Virus record (IMG/VR): IMGVR_UViG_3300047392_000058
Location: 1-27,013 of that record
Length of the DNA: 27,013 nt
Source: a virus
Reading direction: 5' to 3' (one strand)
Shown: piece after piece, positions 7,363 to 15,188 of the stretch
How positions within the stretch are numbered: the stretch's first letter is position 1
Layout of the letters: each line of letters starts with the position of its first letter
The notes under the pieces: generated by a model
What the model was told of the DNA's origin: nothing
Seen by the model: only the letters and a program-made list of their open reading frames with translations
Databases searched by the model: none
Program-made: the position numbers and the translations under genes

Positions 7363-9549
7363 ATGGCTACAGAACGTCCAGATACACGGGATGAAGCACG
7401 TAATGCTCTTATTGCTGCCTTACAAGCAAATGCTCGTGCTTTAAGAAATGCAGAAGCACAAGGAAATCAAGCAGGTGTTGCTTATTTACAACAACGTGAT
7501 CGTCAGCTACAAGCTCAGTTACGTGGTGCAAGTACTTTAGGAACTATTGGTGGAGGCATTGCTTCCGCTGGTGTTGGTCTTTTGACAGGTATTCCTGACT
7601 TAGTTATCTCAGGTTATAACTCAGCTGCTAATCCAACTATTCCAATGCGTACTTTACGTGAGCGTCTTTTAGGAGCTGCTCAGATTCCTACAGAAGCAAG
7701 TTCAGTAGAAGACCAAGGCACTTATGCAGCGCCTGAGATCGGTACTGCTGTTGCTGGTCTTGCTCAGTTGGGTAAACTTGGCTATAAGGGTGTTAAGTCT
7801 TGGTTGGAAAGTCGTAAAGTAGACGCTGTATTGTCTAAATTACCAACTGAAGAAGCAAACCGCTTTAAAGATTTAATGCTACGAGGACAAGGTAGTCCTA
7901 ACGCCGAAGTAGCTGCTTTAATTGCTCGTGCTCGTACTAATCCTAAGTTTACCGAAGCTTTCAACGCTCTTGACGAAGCAGCGACTAAACAAGCTATGTC
8001 TGGTATGGTTCCTCGTCCCTCACGTATTGAAGAGCCACAAGCTGCTAAGAATTTAGTTAGTGCTGTTGAGGAACGTCTTAAAAAGGTACGTCAAGCTCGT
8101 TCAGAAGCGGGTAATGAGAACTTTGCTAGAGCTTTTGAACTTGGAGGTGATCGTGCTATCTTGACACCTGAAAAAACTATCAACAAAATAGATGAGTTAA
8201 TAAGACAAACAGACACAACTACTGACTCAGGTAAAGCTGCTGTTAAATACTTACAAGAGACACGTGACAGTATTGCTCCTCGTGTTAATGTTGCTTCTCG
8301 TGAGGGAGTATCTTATACATCTCCTCAAGTCGCTCGTGATCCTCTTACAAACACACCAATTCCCGGCCGAGAAGTTACTTATAATATCCCCGGATCTGCT
8401 GGTTATACGATTCAACAAAGCCCTCGTGCTTTGACTGTGGAGCAAGTTCAAGCTCGTTTGCGTGATTGGGGACGTAATGCCGCTTCTGAGGGCGGTGTAG
8501 TACGAGATTTAGCTGTCAGTGACGAAGTACGTATTAGTAAAGCTTTGTTTGGAGCTATGAAAGATGATTTATCTGCTTCAACTAAGGCAGCTACTTCTGT
8601 TGCTGATAAACGTGCTTTAGGTGCTCTGGAGCAAGCTCGTAGTCAGACCAGCAAAGCTAGTCAGGATTACAATAACTTAGTTGCCCAAGGTATCCCTGAT
8701 TTCCTTAAAGGCAAGAACGTAGCTGATGTGAGCTTTGAAGATTTATCAGGCGCTTACAAGAACTTAAACCCTTCTCAACGTGCTGTCTTTCGTGATTGGG
8801 TTGGTCAAAATAAGGCTGAGTCTCTTCAAGCTATTGACCGTGATATATTCCAAGCCTTTAAATCTAAGCATACTGGCACTCTTCCTGATGGAACAATCGG
8901 TACAGATTTGAAGTCTATGGCTGAGGACTGGAATATCTTGATGAAAACAGATCCAAAAGCTGCTGATGCTTTAGCTGCTTCGTTAGGTCAAAACTTAAAC
9001 GAGTTTAACGGACGTATGAAGGATGCTTTAGCTTTTACTCGTCGTCTGCAAACAGGCGGTGCTGGAGCTGAAGAAGCTGCTGCTAAAGGTACAACACGCG
9101 CTGTTAGTGCTGTGGTTGGTTCAACTCCTTTGGGGTATCAAGGTGCTAAAGTAACTCAACTTGCTGGCGACGTTTTAGGTGGTTTTAAATCTGGTATTAT
9201 TTCAGATGAGTTATTCTTTAAAGCAGCATTAACACCTGAAGGCGCTGCTTTCTTAAAGACTGCCAAGTTAAGTCCCGGTAGTCAGCAAACTTTAGAGGCT
9301 TTAAATACGCTAAATCAAGCAGCTCCTAAGTTACCTGAGTACATTAGACCTGTCGCTCAAGTTGCTGGTGCTGTTGCGCCTAGTGTTACACCTCCTCCAG
9401 AAGCTGTTGAAGCACCTATTACTCAGCCAACCACAGGAGGTTTTGTGATGCCTGACTTCGGCGCTGAAGATGGAACAATTCCTACAACTCCGACACAGGA
9501 ACCTACAGCGACTACAAGCGGTTTTGTTATGCCTGAGTTTAACGACTAA
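7363..9549 (+). CDS. Large internal virion protein (728 aa)
   Basis: The largest gene in the window; AAGGA lies 5 bases before the ATG. Residues about 60-95 form a glycine-rich hydrophobic segment (LGTIGGGIASAGVGLLTGIP) that could insert in a membrane, as expected for a protein that helps DNA through the cell envelope. The remainder is mostly helical. The last 40 residues contain two copies of a short motif, GGFVMPDF and SGFVMPEF, separated by a Pro/Thr-rich linker. I see no lysozyme or transglycosylase motif, unlike T7 gp16. It is probably the largest ejection protein. Confidence 0.65.
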   Translation: MATERPDTRDEARNALIAALQANARALRNAEAQGNQAGVAYLQQRDRQLQAQLRGASTLGTIGGGIASAGVGLLTGIPDLVISGYNSAANPTIPMRTLRERLLGAAQIPTEASSVEDQGTYAAPEIGTAVAGLAQLGKLGYKGVKSWLESRKVDAVLSKLPTEEANRFKDLMLRGQGSPNAEVAALIARARTNPKFTEAFNALDEAATKQAMSGMVPRPSRIEEPQAAKNLVSAVEERLKKVRQARSEAGNENFARAFELGGDRAILTPEKTINKIDELIRQTDTTTDSGKAAVKYLQETRDSIAPRVNVASREGVSYTSPQVARDPLTNTPIPGREVTYNIPGSAGYTIQQSPRALTVEQVQARLRDWGRNAASEGGVVRDLAVSDEVRISKALFGAMKDDLSASTKAATSVADKRALGALEQARSQTSKASQDYNNLVAQGIPDFLKGKNVADVSFEDLSGAYKNLNPSQRAVFRDWVGQNKAESLQAIDRDIFQAFKSKHTGTLPDGTIGTDLKSMAEDWNILMKTDPKAADALAASLGQNLNEFNGRMKDALAFTRRLQTGGAGAEEAAAKGTTRAVSAVVGSTPLGYQGAKVTQLAGDVLGGFKSGIISDELFFKAALTPEGAAFLKTAKLSPGSQQTLEALNTLNQAAPKLPEYIRPVAQVAGAVAPSVTPPPEAVEAPITQPTTGGFVMPDFGAEDGTIPTTPTQEPTATTSGFVMPEFND

Positions 9550-9552
9550 AAG

Positions 9553-10284
9553 ATGCCTCTAATAATCCTTGCTGGTGCTCTCAAGGCTGTTGAGGCTATC
9601 CAGCAGGGATGTGAGCTATACAAAGAATACAAAGGTGTAGTCCTTAAAGCTAAGGAGACCTTCGATGAGGCTAAAGAGCACGTAGATGAAGTACTAGGTC
9701 TATGGGGGTTCATTAAGAGTAAGCTGTTTCCGTCACCGGAGCCTCCTAAGATTGTTACGCCGGAAACAATCGCCTCAGTTTCTGAGGTGAATAAGCCCCC
9801 TAATCGTCGCATAAGTAGGGTACAACATAGTGAACAGGACATTAAAGCTGATCTCATAAAGAACTTGAAGATCTTCTTTAAAGCGATGATAGCTATGAGG
9901 AAGAAAATAGCTGATCAGCAGTTAAGGATAGACACTCAGTATATTGAGCCTGATGAGCTACTGGATATCTCATTAGATCACGTAGTGGCTATGAAGGAGA
10001 TGGAGAAGCTACAGAAGGAGATCAGGGAGATCATGGTCTACCAAAGCCCTGCTGAGTTAGGTGCTCTGTATAGCGATGTAGTTGAGATGTTCGGGATAGT
10101 GCAAGAGAAGCAAGAGATAACGCACTTATTGTCGATAAAGAATAGAAAAGAAGAAGTATTAAAGAAACAACGTCTTATCGCTAAGGTAAGGAAACGGATA
10201 GCATTGGTCGTAGTAATGGCTATATTGGTATTGGAAATATGGGGACTAACAGCAGCGATTCTTCTAGCGAGACACTCTACGTAA
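9553..10284 (+). CDS. Unknown coiled-coil protein with C-terminal membrane anchor
   Basis: A 243-residue protein. It is highly charged and helical through residues 1-215, with a Pro-rich linker at about 57-72 (FPSPEPPKIVTPETIA), and ends with a single hydrophobic segment at about 216-238 (ALVVVMAILVLEIWGLTAAI). The N-terminal helix (GALKAVEAIQQGCELYKEYK) is amphipathic. Codon use differs somewhat from the virion genes before it, with more AGG and ATA. It starts 3 bases after the upstream stop, just before the lysis genes. It could be a virion protein or an envelope-acting protein; I do not recognise a family. Confidence 0.68.
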   Translation: MPLIILAGALKAVEAIQQGCELYKEYKGVVLKAKETFDEAKEHVDEVLGLWGFIKSKLFPSPEPPKIVTPETIASVSEVNKPPNRRISRVQHSEQDIKADLIKNLKIFFKAMIAMRKKIADQQLRIDTQYIEPDELLDISLDHVVAMKEMEKLQKEIREIMVYQSPAELGALYSDVVEMFGIVQEKQEITHLLSIKNRKEEVLKKQRLIAKVRKRIALVVVMAILVLEIWGLTAAILLARHST

Positions 10285-10391
10285 GCTTCCTAGTGCTGCT
10301 TACTCTATTGTTTTGCATCATCTTACCTTTTGAACTCTATTTATATATTATCGTAAAGGACGCTGTTGAGGCGTGTAAGGCAATGAAATGA
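10239..10391 (+). CDS. Small single-span membrane protein (50 aa)
   Basis: This frame lies between and across two longer genes and encodes 50 residues. After a polar N-terminus (MGTNSSDSSSETLY) comes a long hydrophobic stretch (VSFLVLLTLLFCIILPFELY) and then a short polar tail (KDAVEACKAMK). It begins inside the end of the 243-residue gene and ends in an ATGA overlap with the holin start, a junction type used throughout this genome, which argues that it is translated. The SD is weak (GGA at -6). Without it there would be a 103-base gap in an otherwise gap-free arm. A role in lysis (holin, pinholin or antiholin) is inferred from position. Confidence 0.62.
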   Translation: MGTNSSDSSSETLYVSFLVLLTLLFCIILPFELYLYIIVKDAVEACKAMK

Positions 10392-10846
10392 ACGACATAC
10401 TATCAGGATTGCTTAAAAATGTAGCGCCCGGCCTAGCTACTGCTGTTATGGGGCCTATGGGCGGAGCTGCTGTGTCAGCATTGGCTTCTAAGTTCGGTGT
10501 GTCTGACTCAGTAGAAGCTGTAGCTAAGGCTATCGCAGGTGATCCTGCTGCTGCTCAGAAGCTCCAAGAAGTTGAGCTTGAATTCTACAAAATAGAACAG
10601 AATAACTTGACGGATCGTTTGAAGGCTGATATGTCTTCTGACTCGTGGTTGTCTAAGAACATCCGTCCTATGGTTCTCATCTTCTTGTTGGTTGCTTATA
10701 GTGGTTTCGCTATAGCTTCCATCTTTGAATATGAGACTCGTGGGGCTTATGTGGAGCTGTTAGGTCAATGGGGTATGTTGGTTATGTCCTTCTACTTCGG
10801 TGGCAGAACGATGGAGAAACTAGCTGATAAGGTCGCTAAGAAATGA
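10388..10846 (+). CDS. Holin, 3TM family
   Basis: A 152-residue protein. Its first half has a glycine/alanine helix (VAPGLATAVMGPMGGAAVSA), then a charged amphipathic helix (LQEVELEFYKIEQNNLTDRL). The second half opens with SWLSKNIRPMVLIFLLVAYS, the hallmark of the GTA/phage 3TM holin family, and ends with a further hydrophobic segment (WGMLVMSFYFGGRTMEKL). The protein would form the membrane lesion that releases the endolysin. It is flanked by small membrane protein genes and lies two genes before the M15 lysin. AAGG precedes the start. Confidence 0.82.
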   Translation: MNDILSGLLKNVAPGLATAVMGPMGGAAVSALASKFGVSDSVEAVAKAIAGDPAAAQKLQEVELEFYKIEQNNLTDRLKADMSSDSWLSKNIRPMVLIFLLVAYSGFAIASIFEYETRGAYVELLGQWGMLVMSFYFGGRTMEKLADKVAKK

Positions 10847-11082
10847 AAGAACAAGTTATATTTGAAATTGCTAGGATGATCGCTAGGACTCTAGCTTTCG
10901 TTATGGTCGCTATGACTGTGACATTGTTAGGTGCTATGTTCCTCCCTAACAGTGTTGTAGACAACAAGGACATCTTCCCGATTATCGCTCCTGCATTCTC
11001 AACGATTGTCGGTGGCTTTATCGGTTGGCTTGCAGCTATCAAAATGAACGGTGACGAGGAGAAACAAGATGCAGCTGAGTGA
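10843..11082 (+). CDS. Two-span small membrane protein, possible second holin
   Basis: A 79-residue protein with hydrophobic segments at about residues 15-34 (LAFVMVAMTVTLLGAMFLPN) and 46-66 (IIAPAFSTIVGGFIGWLAAI) and a charged C-terminus (KMNGDEEKQDAAE). It overlaps the 3TM holin by 4 bases (ATGA) and the endolysin start by 14 bases, so it is almost certainly part of the lysis operon. Two membrane spans with both tails on one side fit class II holins or an antiholin. The function is inferred from context and topology only. Confidence 0.72.
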   Translation: MKEQVIFEIARMIARTLAFVMVAMTVTLLGAMFLPNSVVDNKDIFPIIAPAFSTIVGGFIGWLAAIKMNGDEEKQDAAE

Positions 11083-11521
11083 GCACTTTACTCTTGAAGA
11101 GGCTACCTACAGTGAGACTGCTGTACGTAATGGTATCGACAATCAACCCTCTACTGTCCAACTGGAGAACATGAAGACAGCAGCTCAGAAGCTAGAGCAA
11201 CTGAGAGCACTCACTGGCCCTCTACGCATCAACTCATGGTTGCGTCTACCAGCCGTTAACGTGGCTGTTGGAGGCTCTAAGGTCTCCTCACACATGGACG
11301 GTTGGGCTATTGATGTCTCTAGCTCTAAGCTGACTCCTCTGCAACTGTGTCAGGAAGTCAAGAAAGCTGGTATCAAGTTCGATCAGATGATCCATGAGTT
11401 TGGTCGCTGGATGCACATCAGCTTCGCTCCTGAGATGCGACAACAAGAGCTAACTATCTTTCGTCCTGAGAACAAGTACAAAGCAGGTATCCTCACTGAA
11501 GAACAGTATCACAAAGCTTAA
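11069..11521 (+). CDS. Endolysin, peptidase M15 family
   Basis: A 150-residue single-domain zinc peptidase. The ATG at 11069 follows GAGGAG (11056-11061) by 7 bases; a GTG at 11051 is a poorer choice. The M15 motif SSHMDGWAID gives the zinc ligands His75 and Asp82, and HEFGRWMHISF gives Glu110 and His116. Family members (M15_3, related to D-Ala-D-Ala carboxypeptidases and L-Ala-D-Glu endopeptidases) cleave the peptide part of peptidoglycan. There is no signal peptide, so release depends on the holins just upstream. It ends the rightward arm before a strong terminator. Confidence 0.88.
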   Translation: MQLSEHFTLEEATYSETAVRNGIDNQPSTVQLENMKTAAQKLEQLRALTGPLRINSWLRLPAVNVAVGGSKVSSHMDGWAIDVSSSKLTPLQLCQEVKKAGIKFDQMIHEFGRWMHISFAPEMRQQELTIFRPENKYKAGILTEEQYHKA

Positions 11522-11558
11522 GCTTAAGTTTACAATAAGTGAGTTTAAGTATACAAAG

Positions 11559-11588
11559 AAGCCCACCTTTTGAGTGGGCTTTTCTGTT
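11559..11588. terminator. Intrinsic terminator between convergent arms
   Basis: An 8-bp stem pairs AAGCCCAC (11559-11566) with GTGGGCTT (11574-11581), with loop CTTTTGA, followed by TTTTCTGTTT on the + strand. Read on the - strand, the same hairpin is followed by TTCTTTG. It lies just after the endolysin stop and just after the end of the leftward arm, so it probably stops transcription from both sides. Confidence 0.88.
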
Positions 11589-11592
11589 TCTA

Positions 11593-11748
11593 CTAGTCTA
11601 TAAAGAGTATTGCTACTGTGAAGAAGCCTAGATGTATTAGGATAGCACTAGCCATCTCGTACTCATCTTCGTCAGTCTCTACAATGGCTTGGTCAGTATG
11701 GTTAATACCGAGTACAAAGCCTCCAGACCATGAGAAGTCTACTATCAT
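11593..11748 (-). CDS. Small membrane protein (51 aa), last leftward gene
   Basis: A 51-residue protein with GGAGG about 9 bases before its ATG. The N-terminal half (MIVDFSWSGGFVLGINHTDQ) looks like a short beta hairpin, an acidic stretch follows (ETDEDEYEM), and the C-terminus is hydrophobic (ASAILIHLGFFTVAILF). It fills what would otherwise be an empty space between the reductase gene and the terminator. I believe I have seen similar short proteins next to T7-like replication or lysis genes, but I cannot name a family. Function unknown. Confidence 0.7.
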   Translation of the reverse strand: MIVDFSWSGGFVLGINHTDQAIVETDEDEYEMASAILIHLGFFTVAILFID

Positions 11749-11810
11749 GTCCAATGCCTCCACGTGTTAGCGATAATATGAAAGCAGGTGATCATCTCGA
11801 CCACCCGCAT
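11745..11810 (-). CDS. Possible 21-aa leader peptide
   Basis: A very short frame (MRVVEMITCFHIIANTWRHW plus one Thr) that begins 14 bases after the reductase stop and ends in an ATGA overlap with the 51-residue gene. The SD is weak (AAGG, somewhat distant). The overlap suggests translational coupling, but a frame this short could be chance. Confidence 0.3.
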   Translation of the reverse strand: MRVVEMITCFHIIANTWRHWT

Positions 11811-11823
11811 GAGTATAACTACC

Positions 11824-13734
11824 TTAGAAGGCAATCTCACAAGCTCCAGCAGTACACGACAACATCTGAGCACCCTCGACGTTATCTGTAACCTCGCTCA
11901 TCGCTTCCCAATCAATCGACTGAGGCATCTCCACAAGCATCGAATCATACGTTGCTTTGTCGATAGACTCATAGGGAGCCTGTCGATACGTACCGCCATC
12001 CATAGGCAAATACGATACGCCAGTAATCTCATCGAAGTTCTCCCATGTCCACGCCCCTACTTTAGGCCACTCATTCTCATTGACTGAGATGGTCACTGAA
12101 GGCTTATGTTCACACCAGTGGCGCTGGAATGTCAACCACAAGTCCAAGTGTTCAATGGCTGACAAGTCCTCACGCAGACGAGCACCCTCAGGAGTCTTCA
12201 TCGGGAAGGAGAAGATAGCTGTTGACTCAGGCTTCATCACACAAGGCTCCCAAGGGAATCCAGCATCCTTCAAGAACTGAGTGAGAGGATCTTTGGCATC
12301 AGAGCGTACACGACGAATGAAATAAGCACTGTGTTGAGGATGAATACCGCTGGCAGTACCAGTAAGCTGGCTAACCGTACCTTCGGGTTTGACACAGGTG
12401 ATTGCAGCAGAAGCATTGATGCCAAGTTCAGCAGCAAGAGACTTATTAGTATCCACAGCAACATTCTTCAGCTCCTCCAAACGTGCTGGTAGCTCCTTGT
12501 CGTAAGCGTCATTGAGCAATGTATTGTCTAGGATACCAGTCATGGAGACACCCAACAAACGCTCTTCCTCAGTGTTAGTCTGCCACACCTTACGTAGGTA
12601 CGGGAAGCTAGTCAAGGTCGATTGGAAGGTTCCCAAGATTGTCGCAATAGCGACTTTTTCTTTAAGAGACTCCAATGTATCCCCCGAACGCACAATAACT
12701 GAACTGAGGTTGCAAAATTGGTAAGGCCTGAGAATGATTTCAGAACAAGGGTTAGTACCCCATTCTTTACCGAGTACACGACGACCATTCTTAGACGCTT
12801 GAATCTCAGACGCATAGCGGTTAAAAATGCCACGCTCTCCTGAATGACTTTCATAGATATTGCTCCACTCTCGCATGAATTGGCCCACATCGGGCTTGAC
12901 ATCGTACACAGCTGAATTGTTAGCTAAGGCACGTTGACCATTACCGTCCCACCAGTTACCAGCTTTAGCGTGAGCCATACGATCATCGTCTAAGTCAGAC
13001 AGAGAGATCATCGCTGATCGACGAACTCCACCGACAACCACAACTTCTCCAATCTTACAGAGAATATCATGTGCTTCAATCGAGAAGAGCTTGCGGCCTT
13101 GGGCAGCTTTAAACTTAGCGACCACGTATTTAAAGAGTTCAACCAACGGCTCTGGGCCACTCGCACGACCTCCGAAGGTCTTGAGGCGTGTACCAGCAGG
13201 GCGCACAGCAGAGACATCCCATTTAGGTACTTCTCCCGCCCACAATAGAGCGAGTACCTGTCGTAGCGCCTTAGCCCATCCCTCTTTGGAGTCTTTAACG
13301 TGAACCATAGTATTAGACTCATAAAGCTTCTCAGGAATTTCAGGTAAACGGTTGACATACTTACGCTCCACAGAGAAACCTACGCCTGTACCGCACAGGA
13401 GGATGTACATAGCCTCATCGAAGGCTTTAGGGTCATCGATGGGCAAGAATGAGCAGTTGTAACCAGCTACGTTCTGACGCTCCAGAGCCTCACCTGAGGT
13501 CATGATGGAACGCATCGATGGCATAACGTCCAAGTTAATCACTGCATTCTCTAAGCGGCTACGCAACTCAGGTGTCAAAGTGTAGTTGTGCTTGTCACTT
13601 AGGTGACTCTCCATGAAGTCAAAGTAGCGTTTAGCTGTCTCGTGCCAGTGTTCACGGCGACCTTTATCGTCTAGGTATCGTGAATAGCGCGATTTTGCGA
13701 TATAGGTCTGATATGGTGTCATTGCTGATGTCAT
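11824..13734 (-). CDS. nrdJ: Class II ribonucleoside-triphosphate reductase, B12-dependent
   Basis: A 636-residue monomeric-type reductase that makes dNTPs from NTPs using adenosylcobalamin. NPCSEI gives the radical cysteine Cys330 and Glu332, and FCNLS gives Cys341, spaced 11 residues from Cys330 exactly as C408/C419 in the Lactobacillus leichmannii enzyme. YNCSF gives Cys94, matching C119. The C-terminal CTAGAC (Cys627, Cys632) is the CX4C pair that re-reduces the active site. GVSMTGI and CVKPEGTVSQL are also typical. It is shorter than the bacterial enzyme (739 residues), as in other phages. ATGA couples it to the DUF3310 gene. The phage would need host or environmental cobalamin. Confidence 0.95.
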   Translation of the reverse strand: MTSAMTPYQTYIAKSRYSRYLDDKGRREHWHETAKRYFDFMESHLSDKHNYTLTPELRSRLENAVINLDVMPSMRSIMTSGEALERQNVAGYNCSFLPIDDPKAFDEAMYILLCGTGVGFSVERKYVNRLPEIPEKLYESNTMVHVKDSKEGWAKALRQVLALLWAGEVPKWDVSAVRPAGTRLKTFGGRASGPEPLVELFKYVVAKFKAAQGRKLFSIEAHDILCKIGEVVVVGGVRRSAMISLSDLDDDRMAHAKAGNWWDGNGQRALANNSAVYDVKPDVGQFMREWSNIYESHSGERGIFNRYASEIQASKNGRRVLGKEWGTNPCSEIILRPYQFCNLSSVIVRSGDTLESLKEKVAIATILGTFQSTLTSFPYLRKVWQTNTEEERLLGVSMTGILDNTLLNDAYDKELPARLEELKNVAVDTNKSLAAELGINASAAITCVKPEGTVSQLTGTASGIHPQHSAYFIRRVRSDAKDPLTQFLKDAGFPWEPCVMKPESTAIFSFPMKTPEGARLREDLSAIEHLDLWLTFQRHWCEHKPSVTISVNENEWPKVGAWTWENFDEITGVSYLPMDGGTYRQAPYESIDKATYDSMLVEMPQSIDWEAMSEVTDNVEGAQMLSCTAGACEIAF

Positions 13735-14024
13735 TGTTGTTTGCTTTTCTCTAGTTCAATTAGTTTTTCGAGGTAATGGATTGCCTTTTGGAGGTCGGCT
13801 ATACCGCCCTTGTCTTTCCAGCGGGACACGTATTTTACACAGTTTCCTTCAAAATAGCCAATGTTATTTGCATAAATGTAGTCCCAAGGCTGAATTTCTT
13901 TCTCCTTGTAATGATTTCCACTTACTTGTTTAGCATTAGCACCCTTGATTACTAGGTCTTTAGCTGTTGTTCCGTTCAATCCTGACATATACTCCTCAAT
14001 CTCCTTTATTGTTGGTTTTCCCAT
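13731..14024 (-). CDS. DUF3310 protein (T7 gp1.7-related)
   Basis: A 97-residue protein. The core QVSGNHYKEKEIQPWDYIYA, then EGNCVKYVSRWKDKGG and DLQKAIHYLEKLIEL, is the DUF3310 signature. T7 gp1.7, which carries this domain, is a nucleotide kinase acting on dGMP and dTMP, so a role in dNTP supply beside the reductase is reasonable; whether this short version is an active kinase is unknown, since no Walker motif is visible. It overlaps the phosphoesterase gene by 29 bases and the reductase gene by 4. Confidence 0.88.
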   Translation of the reverse strand: MGKPTIKEIEEYMSGLNGTTAKDLVIKGANAKQVSGNHYKEKEIQPWDYIYANNIGYFEGNCVKYVSRWKDKGGIADLQKAIHYLEKLIELEKSKQQ

Positions 14025-14778
14025 AAGTTTCTTTCAAGTATTTTAAACTGACCGGCATTTCATCAAAACTACCGTCTTGTACATCGTTAAGCATCCAAAT
14101 TCCAGCCCAAGACCCATTTGTTTGAGGGGTGAGATAGTCTTCGTCATGGGGATAGCAAATACCTGCAAAAAGACCTGTCATTTGTTTGCCGTCTGCTCGT
14201 TTAGCAAAAGCAATCCCTCGATCTTGGACGTGCCCCATGACGCAGCTCATGTGCTTCTTTGTCAGCATAAGCGCAGGAGAACTAACAGGACGACCCATTA
14301 CACCAGAAGTAAAGTAGTGACAGTAAGCGATACCATCAATAATGACAGGTTGAAGAAAATCAACAAACTCCCAATCATCCTTGTCAAGTTTAAAATCTTC
14401 ATAGCCAATTAGACCATCAAGTTTTCTATCGCTGTTGACAGCGCGTTGAATGCGTTGCTCATGGTTTCCGCATAAGAACACAAGGCGTGGTTTCCACTGT
14501 TTTTCTTTATTACGTTTTAGGCGCTCTTTTTCTTCTTTGATTGGAGCCAATAAAGCCTCCATTCCTTGAAGACCCGCTGTAATGTCCGCTTGATAGGTAC
14601 GTCCTTCAAAAGCCTTTTTACCTACATCATAGATAGACAAGCTAGGCATATCCCAATGATCTCCTAAATGTACAATGACATCAGGTTTCTTTTCCGCAGC
14701 GTATTGACCTACCCACGCAAGGTGCTCAAAAGAATGTCCCGGTTTGCATTGCGTGTCAGGCACGACTAAATGTCTCAT
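13996..14778 (-). CDS. Calcineurin-like metallophosphoesterase
   Basis: A 260-residue protein with the dimetal phosphoesterase motifs in order: PDTQ (Asp8), GDHWD (Asp40), GNHEQR (Asn105, His106), CHYF (His154) and GHVQ (His183). The first motif is D-x-Q instead of the usual D-x-H, a replacement I have seen in phage members but which could change metal binding. Substrate is unknown; phage relatives are usually proposed to act on nucleotides or nucleic-acid ends. Its start overlaps the HNH gene by ATGA and its end overlaps the DUF3310 gene, inside the nucleotide-metabolism cluster. Confidence 0.88.
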   Translation of the reverse strand: MRHLVVPDTQCKPGHSFEHLAWVGQYAAEKKPDVIVHLGDHWDMPSLSIYDVGKKAFEGRTYQADITAGLQGMEALLAPIKEEKERLKRNKEKQWKPRLVFLCGNHEQRIQRAVNSDRKLDGLIGYEDFKLDKDDWEFVDFLQPVIIDGIAYCHYFTSGVMGRPVSSPALMLTKKHMSCVMGHVQDRGIAFAKRADGKQMTGLFAGICYPHDEDYLTPQTNGSWAGIWMLNDVQDGSFDEMPVSLKYLKETYGKTNNKGD

Positions 14779-15188
14779 TTACTTTCCTTTTGATACGTTT
14801 TAAGAACCCACTCAGCAAATGCAATCAACTGCTCTGGTGTAGCGTTTTGCTTCATAGCATTTGCAAGCTGGCTCAATATTTGAACATTGTCTTTAGTGTA
14901 CCCTTTAGATGAATCTATACGATCAACCGAAGGAGAATTAAACTGAGGTTTCCCATCACCTCGAACAAGTTCAAATCCAAATACAGGGCATACAGAATAC
15001 TCTGAGACATCCTCCAAAGTTAGATTAAAATCCAACCCTTTCTTACGCGCTCTTTCTCGAATACCTGCTAACACTTTTTCATCTTTGCGTTCAAAACTAT
15101 GTGCTTTGTCATAAGCTGCTTTTTGAATACGAAGACGTTCAATGTTCTTTTCTCGCCATTTTCGATTGTATTCTGTACGTGGGTGCAT
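14775..15188 (-). CDS. HNH-type endonuclease
   Basis: A 137-residue protein. Residues 1-50 are basic and helical (TEYNRKWREKNIERLRIQKA), probably DNA-binding. A cysteine-containing strand (CPVFGFEL) leads to SPSVDRIDSSKGYTKDNVQI, the pattern of a family of phage HNH nucleases in which D-R-I-D and the following G-Y-T-x-x-N-V form the beta-beta-alpha metal site. It may be a free-standing mobile endonuclease, although it is joined by overlaps to both neighbours (TAATG upstream, ATGA downstream), which suggests it has long been part of the operon. Confidence 0.78.
   Translation of the reverse strand: MHPRTEYNRKWREKNIERLRIQKAAYDKAHSFERKDEKVLAGIRERARKKGLDFNLTLEDVSEYSVCPVFGFELVRGDGKPQFNSPSVDRIDSSKGYTKDNVQILSQLANAMKQNATPEQLIAFAEWVLKTYQKESK

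Noticed and set aside
13008-13358. 116-codon alternative frame inside the reductase gene
   Set aside because: No SD, no recognised motif, and it overlaps well-conserved reductase sequence in the same strand.
14775-15188. HNH gene as part of an intron or inserted element
   Set aside because: Both neighbours are intact and joined to it by start/stop overlaps, so there is no sign of an interrupted gene or insertion boundary.
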